Source: Hydractinia symbiolongicarpus
Lineage: Eukaryota > Cnidaria > Hydrozoa > Anthoathecata > Hydractiniidae
NCBI RefSeq assembly: GCF_029227915.1
Contig: NC_079881.1
Coordinates: 26,513,501-26,577,500 of the forward strand
Direction of reading: 5' to 3'
Length of the DNA: 64,000 nt
A program made the position numbers and the translations under genes. Positions 1 to 11,954 of this stretch are shown here, in pieces. The notes under the pieces were generated by a model. The model saw nothing but the letters and a program-made list of their open reading frames with translations. It was not told where the DNA came from and made no database searches. The stretch's first letter is position 1. Each line of letters begins with the position of its first letter.

Positions 1-597
1 AGTTTTCAAAAATGTTTTCATTTAGATGAGACGCTTAATGAAAGAGGTTTAATCGCCGGCAAACGAAAACCAGCGATTTCCCCTTAATCCCGGGCTTGGC
101 CCGTGTAGTCGAATGCATTCAAAGAAAGTACCCAGGGAGTAAACTCATTTCCCGAACGATTTTTTAAATTATTTTTTCACCACTAAAACGCATAAGACTT
201 GTAGTTTTCAAAAATGTTTTCATTTTTGATGGGACGCTGAATAAAAGCAGTTTAATCGCCGGCAAACGAAAACCTGCGATTTCACGTAAATCCCGGACTC
301 GGCCCGTATAGTGAAAAGTATACAAAGAAAGTACCCAGGGTGTAAACTCATTTCCAGAACGATTTTTTAAATTATTATTTCACCACTAAAGCCCATGAGA
401 CTTGTAGTTTTTAAAAATGTTTTCATTTTTGATGAGACGCTGAATAAAAGAAGTTTAACCGCAGGCAAACGAAAACCCGCGACTTCCCGTAAATCCCGGA
501 CTCGGCCCGTATAGTCCAAAGTATACAAAGAAAGTACCCAGCGAGTAAACTCATTTCCTGAACGATTTTTTAAATTATTTTTTCACCACTAAAACGC

Positions 598-2221
598 ATG
601 AGACTTGTAGTTTTCAGAAATGTTTTCATTTTTAATGAGACGCTTAATGAAAGTGGTTTAATCGCCGGTAAACTAAAACCCGCGATTTCCCGCATATCTC
701 GGGCTTGGCCCGTATAGTCGAATGTATACAAAGAAAGTACCCTCTGAGTAAACTCATTTCCAAAACGATTTTTTAAATTATCTTTTCACCACTAAAACGC
801 ATGAGACTTGTAGTTTTCAAAAATATTTTCATTTTTGATGAAACACTGAATAAAAGAAGTTTAATCGCCGTCAAACGTAAACCCGCCATTTTCCGTAAAT
901 CCCGGGCTTGGCCCATATAGTCAAAAGTATTCAAAGAAAGTACCCAGGGAGTAAACTCATTACCCGAACGATTTTTTATATTATTTTTTCACCACTAAAA
1001 CGCATGAGACTTGTAGTTTTCAGAAATGTTTTCATTTTTAATGAGACGTTTAATGAAAGTGGTTTAATCGCCGGTAAACTAAAACCCGCGATTTCCCGTA
1101 TATCTCGGGCTTGGCCCGTATAGTCGAATGTATACAAAGAAAGTACCCTCTGAGTAAACTCATTTCCAAAACGATTTTTTAAATTATCTTTTCACCACTA
1201 AAACGCATGAGACTTGTAGTTTTCAAAAATATTTTCATTTTTGATGAAACACTGAATAAAAGAAGTTTAATCGCTGGCAAACGTAAACCCGCCATTTCCC
1301 GTAAATCCCGGGCTTGGCCCATATAGTCAAAAGTATTCAAAGAAAGTACCCAGGGAGTAAACTTATTACCCGAACGATTTTTCATATTATTTTTTCACCA
1401 CTAAAACGCATGAGACTTGTAGTTTTCAAAAATGTTTTCATTTTTAATGGGACGCTGAATAAAAGAAGTTTAATCGCCGGCAAACAAAATCCCGCAATTT
1501 CCCGTAAATCCCGGACTCGGCCCGTATAGTCAAAAGTATTCAAAGAAGGTACCCAGGGAGTAAACTCATTTCCCGAACGATTTTTTAAATTATTTTTTCA
1601 CCACTAAAACGCATGAGACTTGTAGTTTTCAGAAATGTTTTCATTTTTAATGAGACGCTTAATGAAAGTGGTTTAATCGCCGGTAAACTAAAACCCGCGA
1701 TTTCCCGTATATCTCGGGCTTGGCCCGTATAGTCGAATGTATACAAAGAAAGTACCCTCTGAGTAAACTCATTTCCAAAACGATTTTTTAAATTATCTTT
1801 TCATCACTAAAACGCATGAGACTTGTAGTTTTCAAAAATATTTTCATTTTTGATGAAACACTGAATAAAAGAAGTTTAATCGCTGGCAAACGTAAACCCG
1901 CCATTTCCCGTAAATCCCGGGCTTGGCCCATATAGTCAAAAGTATTCAAAGAAAGTACCCAGGGAGTAAACTCATTACCCGAACGATTTTTTATATTATT
2001 TTTTCACCACTAAAACGCATGAGACTTGTAGTTTTCAAAAATGTTTTCATTTTTAATGGGACGCTGAATAAAAGAAGTTTAATCGCCGGCAAACGAAATC
2101 CCGCGATTTCCCGTAAATCCCGGACTCAGCCGTATAGTCAAAAGTATACAAAGAAATTACCCAGGGTGTAAACTCATTTCCACAACGATTTTTTAAATTG
2201 TTATTTCACCACTAAAGCCCA
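598..2221 (+). repeat. Nested dimer (406 bp) and trimer (609 bp) repeats
   Basis: Dimers 598-1003 and 1004-1409 are nearly identical: a B monomer with 'ttttaatgagac' followed by an A-like monomer with 'gatgaaacactgaat'. The trimer 1004-1612 is then repeated at 1613-2221. The third monomer of each trimer carries 'tttttaatgggacgctgaat'. Differences between copies are scattered single bases, so the duplications look fairly recent. Positions 1-597 hold ordinary mixed D, A, A' and B monomers. Confidence 0.9.
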
Positions 2222-3270
2222 TGAGACTTGTAGTTTTTAAAAATGTTTTCATTTTTGATGAGACGCTTAATGACAGTGGTTTAATCGCCGGCAAACGAAA
2301 ACCCGTGATTTCCCGTATATCTCGGGCTTGGCCCGTATAGTCGAATGTATACAAAGAAAGTACCCTGTGAGTAAACTCATTTTTAAAACGATTTTTTAAA
2401 TTATCTTTTCACCACTAAAACGCATGAGACTTGTAGTTTTCAAAAATGTTTTCATTTTAGATGAGACGCTGAATAAAAGAAGTTTAATCGCCGGCAAACG
2501 AAAACCCGCCATTTCCCGTAAACCCCGGACTCGTCCCGTATAATCAAAAGTATACAAAGAAAGTACCCAGGGAGTAAACTCATTTCCCGAACGATTTTTT
2601 AAATTATTTTTTCATCACTAAAACGCATGAGACTTGTAGTTTTCAAAAATGTTTTCATTTTTGATGAGACGCTGAATAAAAGAAGTTTAATCGCCGGCGA
2701 ACGAAAACCTGAGAATTCCCGTAAATCCCGGACTCGGCCCGTATAGTCAAAAGTATACAAAGAAAGTACCCAGGGTGTAAACTCATTTCCCGAACGATTT
2801 TTTAAATTATTATTTCACCACTAAAGCCCATGAGACTTGCAGTTTTTAAAAATGTTTTCATTTTTGATGAGACGCTGAATAAAAGAAGTTTAATCGCCGG
2901 CAAACGAAAACCTGCGACTTCTCGTAAATCCCGGACTCGGCCCGTATAGTCAAAAGTATACAAAGAAAGTAACCAGGGAGTAAACTCATTTCCCGAACGA
3001 TTTTTTAAATTATTTTTTCACCACTAAAACGCATGAGACTTGTAGTTTTCAGAAATATTTTCATTTTTGATGAGACGCTTAATGAAAGTGGTTTAATCGC
3101 CGGCAAACGAAAACCAGCGATTTCCCCTAAATCCCGGGCTTGGCCCGTGTAGTCGAATGTATACAAAGAAAGTACCCAGGGAGTAAACTCATTTCCCGAA
3201 AGATATTTTAAGATTTTTTTCACCACTAAAACGCATGAGACTTGTAGTTTTCAAAAATGTTTTCATTTTT
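1384..3270 (+). repeat. HOR block, copy 1 of a 1.9-kb segment
   Basis: This segment recurs at a 7100-bp offset (8484-10370) with matching rare variants, such as 'caaacaaaatcccgcaattt' at 1481 and 8581, and 'caaagaaggtaccc' after it. The 7100-bp distance is 35 monomers minus 5 bases. Confidence 0.92.
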
Positions 3271-3436
3271 GATGAGACGCTGAATAAAAGAAGTTTAATC
3301 GCCGGCAAACGAAAACCTGCGATTTCACGTAAATCCCGGACTCGGCCGTATAGTCAAAAGTATACAAAGAAAGTACCCAGCGAGTAAACTCATTTTCCGA
3401 ACGATTTTTTAAATTATTTTTTCACCACTAAAACGC

Positions 3437-4653
3437 ATGAGACTTGTAGTTTTCAAAAATGTTTTCATTTTTGATGAGACGCTTAATGAAAGAGGTTTAA
3501 TCGCCGGCAAACGAAAACTAGCGATTTCCTTTTAATCCCGGGCTTGGCCCGTCTACTCGAATGTATACAAAGAAAGTACCCAGGGAGTAAACTCATTTCC
3601 CGAACGATTTTTTAAGATTTTTTTTCACCACTAAAACGCATGAGACTTGTAGTTTTCAAAAATGTTTTCATTTCTGATGAGACGCTTAATGAAAGAGGTT
3701 TAATCGCCGGCAAACGAAAACCCGCGATTTTCCGTAAATCCCGGGCTTGGCCGTATAGTCGAATGTAAACAAAGAAAGTACCCTGTGAGTAAACTCATTT
3801 CCAAAACGATTTTTTAAATTATCTTTTCACCACTAAAACGCATGAGACTTGTAGTTTTCAAAAATGTTTTCATTTTTGATGAGACGCTGAATAAAAGAAG
3901 TTTAATCGCCGGCAAACGAAAACCCGCCATTTCCCGTAAACCTCGGACTCGGCCCGTATAATCAAAAGTATACAAAGAAAGTACCCAGGGAGTAAACTCA
4001 TTTCCCGAACGATTTTTTAAATTATTTTTTCACCACTAAAACCCATGAGACTGGTACTTTTCAAAAATGTTTTCATTTTTGATGAGACGCTGAATAAAAG
4101 AAGTTTAATCGCCGGCAAACGAAAACCTGAGAATTCCCGTAAATCATGGACTCGGCCCGTATAGTCAAAAGTATACAAAGAAAGTACCCAGGGTGTAAAC
4201 TCATTTCCCGAACGATTTTTTAAATTATTATTTCACCACTAAAGCCCATGAGAATTGTAGTTTTTAAAAATGTTTTCATTTTTGATGAGACGCTGAATTA
4301 AAGAAGTTTAATCGCCGGCAAACGAAAACCTGCGACTTCCCGTAAATCCCGGACTCAGCCCGTATAGTCAAAAGTATACAAAGAAAGTACCCAGGGAGTA
4401 AACTCATTTCCCGAACGATTTTTTAAATTATTTTTTCACCACTAAAACGCATGAGACTTGTAGTTTTTAGAAATGTTTTCTTTTTTTGATGAGACGCGTG
4501 ATGAAAGTGGTTTAATCGCCGGCAAACGAAAACCCGCGATTTTCCGTAAATCCCGGGCTTGGCCCGTATAGTCGAATGTATACAAAGAAAGTACCCTGTG
4601 AGTAAACTCATTTCCAAAACGTTTTTTTAAATTATTTTTTCACCACTAAAACG
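3437..4653 (+). repeat. Six-monomer cassette, copy 1 of 5
   Basis: The ordered monomers are: D with 'actagcgatttcctttt'; D/B with the single-base deletion 'ttggccgtatag'; A with 'cgccatttcccgtaaacctc'; A with 'gagactggta' and 'ctgagaattcccg'; A' with 'gctgaattaaag'; and B with 'tttttagaaatg' and 'gacgcgtgatg'. This order occurs five times in the window. Here the third to fifth monomers carry private changes such as 'atcatggactcgg'. Confidence 0.88.
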
Positions 4654-5060
4654 CATGAGACTTGTAGTTTTCAAAAATGTTTTCATTTTTGATGAGACGC
4701 TTAATGAAAGAGGTTTAATCGCCGGCAAACGAAAACCAGCGATTTCCCTTAAATCCCCGGCTTGGCCCGTGTAGGCGAATGTATACAAAGAAAGTACCCA
4801 GGGAGTAAACTCATTTCCCGAACGATTTTTTAAATTATTATTTAACCACTAAAGCCCATGAGACTTGTAGTTTTTAAAAATCTTTTCATTTTTGATGAGA
4901 CGCTGAATAAAAGAAGTTTAATCGCAGGCAAACGAAAACCCGCGACTTCCCGTAAATCCCGGACTCGGCCCGTATAATCAAAAGTATACAAAGAAAGTAC
5001 CCAGGGAGTAAACTCATTTCCCGAACGATTTTTTAAATTATTTTTTCACCACTAAAACGC

Positions 5061-5263
5061 ATGAGACTTGTAGTTTTCAGAAATGTTTTCATTTTTGATG
5101 AGACGCTTAATGAAAGTGGTTTAATCGCCGGCAAACGAAAACCCGCGATTTCCCGTATATCTCGGGCTTGGCCCGTATAGTCGAATGTATACAAAGAAAG
5201 TACCCTGTGAGTAAACTCATTTCCAAAACGATTTTTTAAATTATCTTTTCACCACTAAAACGC
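5061..5263 (+). repeat. Representative monomer, subtype B
   Basis: This 203-bp unit carries the B marks: 'ttttcagaaatg', 'cttaatgaaagtggttt', 'gggcttggcccg', 'tagtcgaatgtatac', 'ccctgtgagtaaac' and 'ttccaaaacg', with an 'aaattatcttttcacc' tail. B has a perfect short hairpin, cgggc (5163-5167), ttg, gcccg (5171-5175), which is broken in A by 'ggactcgg'. B commonly sits next to A, so the oldest visible higher-order unit is probably an A-B dimer of 406 bp. Confidence 0.9.
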
Positions 5264-6463
5264 ATGAGACTTGTAGTTTTCAAAAATATTTTCATTTTTG
5301 ATGAAACACTGAATAAAAGCAGTTTAATCGCCGGCAAACGTAAACCCGCCATTTCCCGTAAATCCCGGGCTTGGCCCATATAGTCAAAAGTATTCAAAGA
5401 AAGTATCCAGGGAGTAAACTCATTTCCCGAACGATTTTTTAAATTATTTTTTCACCACAAAAACGCATGAGACTTGTAGTTTTCAAAAATGTTTTCATTT
5501 TTGATGAGACGCTTAATGAAAGAGGTTTAACCGCCGGCAAACGAAAACCAAAGATTTCCTCTAAATCCCGGGCTTGGCCCGTGTAGTCGAATGTATACAA
5601 AGAAAGTACCCAGGGAGTAAACTCATTTCCCGAACGATTTTTTAAGATTTTTTTTCACCACTAAAACGCATGAGACTTGTAGTTTTTAAAAATGTTTTCA
5701 TTTTTGATGAGACGCTGAATAAAAAAAGTTTAATCGCAGGCAAACGAAAACCCGCGACTTCCCGTACATCCCGGACTCGTCCCGTATAGTCAAAAGTGTA
5801 CAAAGAAAGTACCCAGGGAGTAAACTCATTTCCCGAACGATTTTTTAAATTATTTTTTCACCACTAAAACGCATGAGACTTGTAGTTTTCAAAAATGTTT
5901 TCATTTTTGATGAGACGCTTAATGAAAGTGGTTTAATCGCCGGCTAACGAAAACCCGCGACTTTCCGTATATCTCGGGCTTGGCCCGTATAGTCGAATGT
6001 ATACAAAGAAAGTACCCTGTGAGTAAACTCATTTCCAAAACGATTTTTTAAATTATCTTTTCACCACTAAAACGCATGAGACTTGTAGTTTTCAAAAATG
6101 TTTTCATTTTTGATGAGACGCTTAATGAAAGAGGTTTAATCACCGGCAAACGAAAACCCGCGATTTTCCGTAAATCCCGGGCTTGGCCGTATAGTCGAAT
6201 GTAAACAAAGAAAGTACCCTGTGAGTAAACTCATTTCCAAAACGATTTTTTAAACTATCTTTTCACCACTAAAACGCATGAGACTTGTAGTTTTCAAAAA
6301 TGTTTTTATTTTTGATGAGACGCTGAATAAAAGAAGTTTAATCGCCGGCAAACAAAAACCCGCCATTTCCCGTAAACCCCGGACTCGGCCCGTATAATCA
6401 AAAGTATACAAATAAAGTACCCAGGGAGTAAACTCATTTCCCGAACGATTTTTTAAATTATTA

Positions 6464-7883
6464 TTTAACCACTAAAGCCCATGAGACTTGTAGTTTTTAA
6501 AAATCTTTTCATTTTTGATGAGACGCTGAATAAAAGAAGTTTAATCGCAGGCAAACGAAAACCCGCGACTTCCCGTAAATCCCGGACTCGGCCCGTATAA
6601 TCAAAAGTATACAAAGAAAGTACCCAGGGAGTAAACTCATTTCCCGAACGATTTTTTAAATTATTTTTTCACCACTAAAACGCATGAGACTTGTAGTTTT
6701 CAGAAATGTTTTCATTTTTGATGAGACGCTTAATGAAAGTGGTTTAATCGCCGGCAAACGAAAACCCGCGATTTCCCGTATATCTCGGGCTTGGCCCGTA
6801 TAGTCGAATGTATACAAAGAAAGTACCCTGTGAGTAAACTCATTTCCAAAACGATTTTTTAAATTATCTTTTCACCACTAAAACGCATGAGACTTGTAGT
6901 TTTCAAAAATGTTTTCATTTTTGATGAGACGCTGAATAAAAGAAGTTTAATCGCCGGCAAACAAAAACCCGTCATTTCCCGTAAACCCCGGACTCGGCCC
7001 GTATAATTAAAAATATACAAAGAAAGTACCCAGGGAGTAAACTCATTTTCCGAACGATTTTTTAAATTACTTTTTCACCACTAAAACGCATGAGACTTGT
7101 AGTTTTTAAAAATGTTTTCATTTTTGATGAGACGCTGAATAAAAAAAGTTTAATCGCAGGCAAACGAAAACCCGCGACTTCCCGTACATCCCGGACTCGT
7201 CCCGTATAGTCAAAAGTGTACAAAGAAAGTACCCAGGGAGTAAACTCATTTCCCGAACAATTTTTTAAATTATTTTTTCACCACTAAAACGCATGAGACT
7301 TGTAGTTTTCAAAAATGTTTTCATTTTTGATGAGACGCTTAATGAAAATGGTTTAATCGCCGGCTAACGAAAACCCGCGACTTTCCGTATATCTCGGGCT
7401 TGGCCCGTATAGTCGAATGTATACAAAGAAAGTACCCTGTGAGTAAACTCTTTTCCAAAACGATTTTTTAAATTATCTTTTCACCACTAAAACGCATGAG
7501 ACTTGTAGTTTTCAAAAATGTTTTCATTTTTGATGAGACGCTTAATGAAAGAGGTTTAATCACCGGCAAACGAAAACCCGCGATTTTCCGTAAATCCCGG
7601 GCTTGGCCGTATAGTCGAATGTAAACAAAGAAAGTACCCTGTGAGTAAACTCATTTCCAAAACGATTTTTTAAACTATCTTTTCACCACTAAAACGCATG
7701 AGACTTGTAGTTTTCAAAAATGTTTTTATTTTTGATGAGACGCTGAATAAAAGAAGTTTAATCGCCGGCAAACAAAAACCCGCCATTTCCCGTAAACCCC
7801 GGACTCGGCCCGTATAATCAAAAGTATACAAAGAAAGTACCCAGGGAGTAAACTCATTTCCCGAACGATTTTTTAAATTATTA
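6464..7883 (+). repeat. Seven-mer HOR (1420 bp), copy 1 of 3
   Basis: The unit starts at the marker 'tttaaccactaaagccc' and contains 'ggcaaacaaaaacccgtc', 'ataattaaaaatatac', 'gaataaaaaaagttt', 'aatgaaaatggttt' and 'atgtttttatttttgatg'. The marker recurs at 7884, so this unit directly abuts a partial next copy. An older marker copy lies 1623 bp upstream at 4841. Confidence 0.88.
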
Positions 7884-8483
7884 TTTAACCACTAAAGCCC
7901 ATGAGACTTGTAGTTTTTAAAAATCTTTTCATTTTTGATGAGACGCTGAATAAAAGAAGTTTAATCGCAGGCAAACGAAAACCCGCGACTTCCCGTAAAT
8001 CCCGGACTCGGCCCGTATAATCAAAAGTATACAAAGAAAGTACCCAGGGAGTAAACTCATTTCCCGAACAATTTTTTAAATTATTTTTTCACCACTAAAA
8101 CGCATGAGACTTGTAGTTTTTAAAAATCTTTTCATTTTTGATGAGACGCTGAATAAAAGAAGTTTAATCGCAGGCAAACGAAAACCCGCGACTTCCCGTA
8201 AATCCCGGACTCGGCCCGTATAATCAAAAGTATACAAAGAAAGTACCCAGGGAGTAAACTCATTTCCCGAACGATTTTTTAAATTATTTTTTCACCACTA
8301 AAACGCATGAGACTTGTAGTTTTCAGAAATGTTTTCATTTTTGATGAGACGCTGAATAAAAGAAGTTTAATCGCAGGCAAACGAAAACCCGCGACTTCCC
8401 GTAAATCCCGGACTCGGCCCGTATAATCAAAAGTATACAAAGAAAGTACCCAGGGAGTAAACTCATTTCCCGAACGATTTTTT

Positions 8484-10370
8484 ATATTATTTTTTCACCA
8501 CTAAAACGCATGAGACTTGTAGTTTTCAAAAATGTTTTCATTTTTAATGGGACGCTGAATAAAAGAAGTTTAATCGCCGGCAAACAAAATCCCGCAATTT
8601 CCCGTAAATCCCGGACTCGGCCCGTATAGTCAAAAGTATTCAAAGAAGGTACCCAGGGAGTAAACTCATTTCCCGAACGATTTTTTAAATTATTTTTTCA
8701 CCACTAAAACGCATGAGACTTGTAGTTTTCAGAAATGTTTTCATTTTTAATGAGACGCTTAATGAAAGTGGTTTAATCGCCGGTAAACTAAAACCCGCGA
8801 TTTCCCGTATATCTCGGGCTTGGCCCGTATAGTCGAATGTATACAAAGAAAGTACCCTCTGAGTAAACTCATTTCCAAAACGATTTTTTAAATTATCTTT
8901 TCATCACTAAAACGCATGAGACTTGTAGTTTTCAAAAATATTTTCATTTTTGATGAAACACTGAATAAAAGAAGTTTAATCGCTGGCAAACGTAAACCCG
9001 CCATTTCCCGTAAATCCCGGGCTTGGCCCATATAGTCAAAAGTATTCAAAGAAAGTACCCAGGGAGTAAACTCATTACCCGAACGATTTTTTATATTATT
9101 TTTTCACCACTAAAACGCATGAGACTTGTAGTTTTCAAAAATGTTTTCATTTTTAATGGGACGCTGAATAAAAGAAGTTTAATCGCCGGCAAACGAAATC
9201 CCGCGATTTCCCGTAAATCCCGGACTCAGCCGTATAGTCAAAAGTATACAAAGAAATTACCCAGGGTGTAAACTCATTTCCACAACGATTTTTTAAATTG
9301 TTATTTCACCACTAAAGCCCATGAGACTTGTAGTTTTTAAAAATGTTTTCATTTTTGATGAGACGCTTAATGACAGTGGTTTAATCGCCGGCAAACGAAA
9401 ACCCGTGATTTCCCGTATATCTCGGGCTTGGCCCGTATAGTCGAATGTATACAAAGAAAGTACCCTGTGAGTAAACTCATTTTTAAAACGATTTTTTAAA
9501 TTATCTTTTCACCACTAAAACGCATGAGACTTGTAGTTTTCAAAAATGTTTTCATTTTAGATGAGACGCTGAATAAAAGAAGTTTAATCGCCGGCAAACG
9601 AAAACCCGCCATTTCCCGTAAACCCCGGACTCGTCCCGTATAATCAAAAGTATACAAAGAAAGTACCCAGGGAGTAAACTCATTTCCCGAACGATTTTTT
9701 AAATTATTTTTTCATCACTAAAACGCATGAGACTTGTAGTTTTCAAAAATGTTTTCATTTTTGATGAGACGCTGAATAAAAGAAGTTTAATCGCCGGCGA
9801 ACGAAAACCTGAGAATTCCCGTAAATCCCGGACTCGGCCCGTATAGTCAAAAGTATACAAAGAAAGTACCCAGGGTGTAAACTCATTTCCCGAACGATTT
9901 TTTAAATTATTATTTCACCACTAAAGCCCATGAGACTTGCAGTTTTTAAAAATGTTTTCATTTTTGATGAGACGCTGAATAAAAGAAGTTTAATCGCCGG
10001 CAAACGAAAACCTGCGACTTCTCGTAAATCCCGGACTCGGCCCGTATAGTCAAAAGTATACAAAGAAAGTAACCAGGGAGTAAACTCATTTCCCGAACGA
10101 TTTTTTAAATTATTTTTTCACCACTAAAACGCATGAGACTTGTAGTTTTCAGAAATATTTTCATTTTTGATGAGACGCTTAATGAAAGTGGTTTAATCGC
10201 CGGCAAACGAAAACCAGCGATTTCCCCTAAATCCCGGGCTTGGCCCGTGTAGTCGAATGTATACAAAGAAAGTACCCAGGGAGTAAACTCATTTCCCGAA
10301 AGATATTTTAAGATTTTTTTCACCACTAAAACGCATGAGACTTGTAGTTTTCAAAAATGTTTTCATTTTT
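8484..10370 (+). repeat. HOR block, copy 2 of the 1.9-kb segment
   Basis: This copies 1384-3270. The left border lies close to a switch from an A' neighbour to 'ttttatattattttttcacc'. The right border, just before 10371, is where a further 1216-bp tandem copy begins. Confidence 0.92.
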
Positions 10371-11586
10371 AATGGGACGCTGAATAAAAGAAGTTTAATC
10401 GCCGGCAAACGAAATCCCGCGATTTCCCGTAAATCCCGGACTCAGCCGTATAGTCAAAAGTATACAAAGAAATTACCCAGGGTGTAAACTCATTTCCACA
10501 ACGATTTTTTAAATTGTTATTTCACCACTAAAGCCCATGAGACTTGTAGTTTTTAAAAATGTTTTCATTTTTGATGAGACGCTTAATGACAGTGGTTTAA
10601 TCGCCGGCAAACGAAAACCCGTGATTTCCCGTATATCTCGGGCTTGGCCCGTATAGTCGAATGTATACAAAGAAAGTACCCTGTGAGTAAACTCATTTTT
10701 AAAACGATTTTTTAAATTATCTTTTCACCACTAAAACGCATGAGACTTGTAGTTTTCAAAAATGTTTTCATTTTAGATGAGACGCTGAATAAAAGAAGTT
10801 TAATCGCCGGCAAACGAAAACCCGCCATTTCCCGTAAACCCCGGACTCGTCCCGTATAATCAAAAGTATACAAAGAAAGTACCCAGGGAGTAAACTCATT
10901 TCCCGAACGATTTTTTAAATTATTTTTTCATCACTAAAACGCATGAGACTTGTAGTTTTCAAAAATGTTTTCATTTTTGATGAGACGCTGAATAAAAGAA
11001 GTTTAATCGCCGGCGAACGAAAACCTGAGAATTCCCGTAAATCCCGGACTCGGCCCGTATAGTCAAAAGTATACAAAGAAAGTACCCAGGGTGTAAACTC
11101 ATTTCCCGAACGATTTTTTAAATTATTATTTCACCACTAAAGCCCATGAGACTTGCAGTTTTTAAAAATGTTTTCATTTTTGATGAGACGCTGAATAAAA
11201 GAAGTTTAATCGCCGGCAAACGAAAACCTGCGACTTCTCGTAAATCCCGGACTCGGCCCGTATAGTCAAAAGTATACAAAGAAAGTAACCAGGGAGTAAA
11301 CTCATTTCCCGAACGATTTTTTAAATTATTTTTTCACCACTAAAACGCATGAGACTTGTAGTTTTCAGAAATATTTTCATTTTTGATGAGACGCTTAATG
11401 AAAGTGGTTTAATCGCCGGCAAACGAAAACCAGCGATTTCCCCTAAATCCCGGGCTTGGCCCGTGTAGTCGAATGTATACAAAGAAAGTACCCAGGGAGT
11501 AAACTCATTTCCCGAAAGATATTTTAAGATTTTTTTCACCACTAAAACGCATGAGACTTGTAGTTTTCAAAAATGTTTTCATTTTT
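9155..11586 (+). repeat. Tandem six-mer, 2 x 1216 bp
   Basis: Positions 9155-10370 and 10371-11586 match throughout by eye, including the rare words 'cagccgtatagtc', 'gaaattacccagggtg' and 'cattttagatgagac'. The copies meet at a clean switch: at 10371 the sequence jumps back to 'aatgggacgctgaat', and at 11587 it reverts to 'gatgagacgctgaat'. 1216 is six monomers minus two single-base deletions. The lack of divergence makes this one of the youngest events in the window. Confidence 0.93.
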
Positions 11587-11954
11587 GATGAGACGCTGAA
11601 TAAAAGAAGTTTAATCGCCGGCAAACGAAAACCTGCGATTTCACGTAAATCCCGGACTCGGCCGTATAGTGAAAAGTATACAAAGAAAGTACCCAGGGTG
11701 TAAACTCATTTACAGAACGATTTTTTAAATTATTATTTCACCACTAAAGCCCATGACACTTGTAGTTTTTAAAAATGTTTTCATTTTTGATGAGACGCTG
11801 AATAAAAGAAGTTAATCGCCGGCAAACGAAAACCTGCGACTTCCCATAAATCCCGGACTCGTCCCGTATAGTCAAAAGTATACAAAGAAAGTACCCAGCG
11901 AGTAAACTCATTTTCCGAACGATTTTTTAAATTATTTTTTCACCACTAAAACGC

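Larger units (their letters stand above)
2055..8325 (+). repeat. Large HOR, copy 1 (6.3 kb, about 31 monomers)
   Basis: This block reappears at 10371-16843. The offset is 8316 up to about 3353 and 8518 afterwards, because copy 2 contains one additional 202-bp monomer (about 11670-11871). Monomer order, indels and rare variants are shared. It is the largest single duplicated unit in the window. The copies part at about 8326/16844, where 'ttttcagaaatg' is replaced by 'ttttcaaaaatg'. Confidence 0.92.

Noticed and set aside
908-1123. Family of 60-91 codon open frames on both strands, e.g. 908-1123, 1923-2171, 9023-9271 (+) and 4423-4617, 30679-30954, 57560-57781 (-).
   Set aside because: They recur with the monomer, many start at TTG, and they end within about one monomer. 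The 203-bp period shifts the frame each copy. The same frame is destroyed by single-base changes in most copies. The proteins have no recognisable domain. They are repeat shadows.
3670-3725. Hammerhead ribozyme, because 'gatgaga' is followed later by 'acgaaaac' and satellites sometimes carry these ribozymes.
   Set aside because: Most monomers have T where the invariant C precedes TGATGA (3674 is an exception with ctgatgag). The interval cannot form a convincing stem II, and no cleavage triplet is placed correctly.
4980-5000. TATA-like promoter words such as 'cccgtataatcaaaag' in many A monomers.
   Set aside because: They are subtype variants of 'cccgtatagtcaaaag' repeated throughout, with no associated gene. 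Satellite transcription is possible but the sequence alone does not show it.
5170-5190. CENP-B box (CCCG NN T NNNN CGAA on this strand) in B monomers at 'cccgtatagtcgaa'.
   Set aside because: The spacing is one base short: three bases instead of four lie between the T and CGAA. No exact match was found in the consensus of any subtype. A relaxed or lineage-specific box cannot be excluded.
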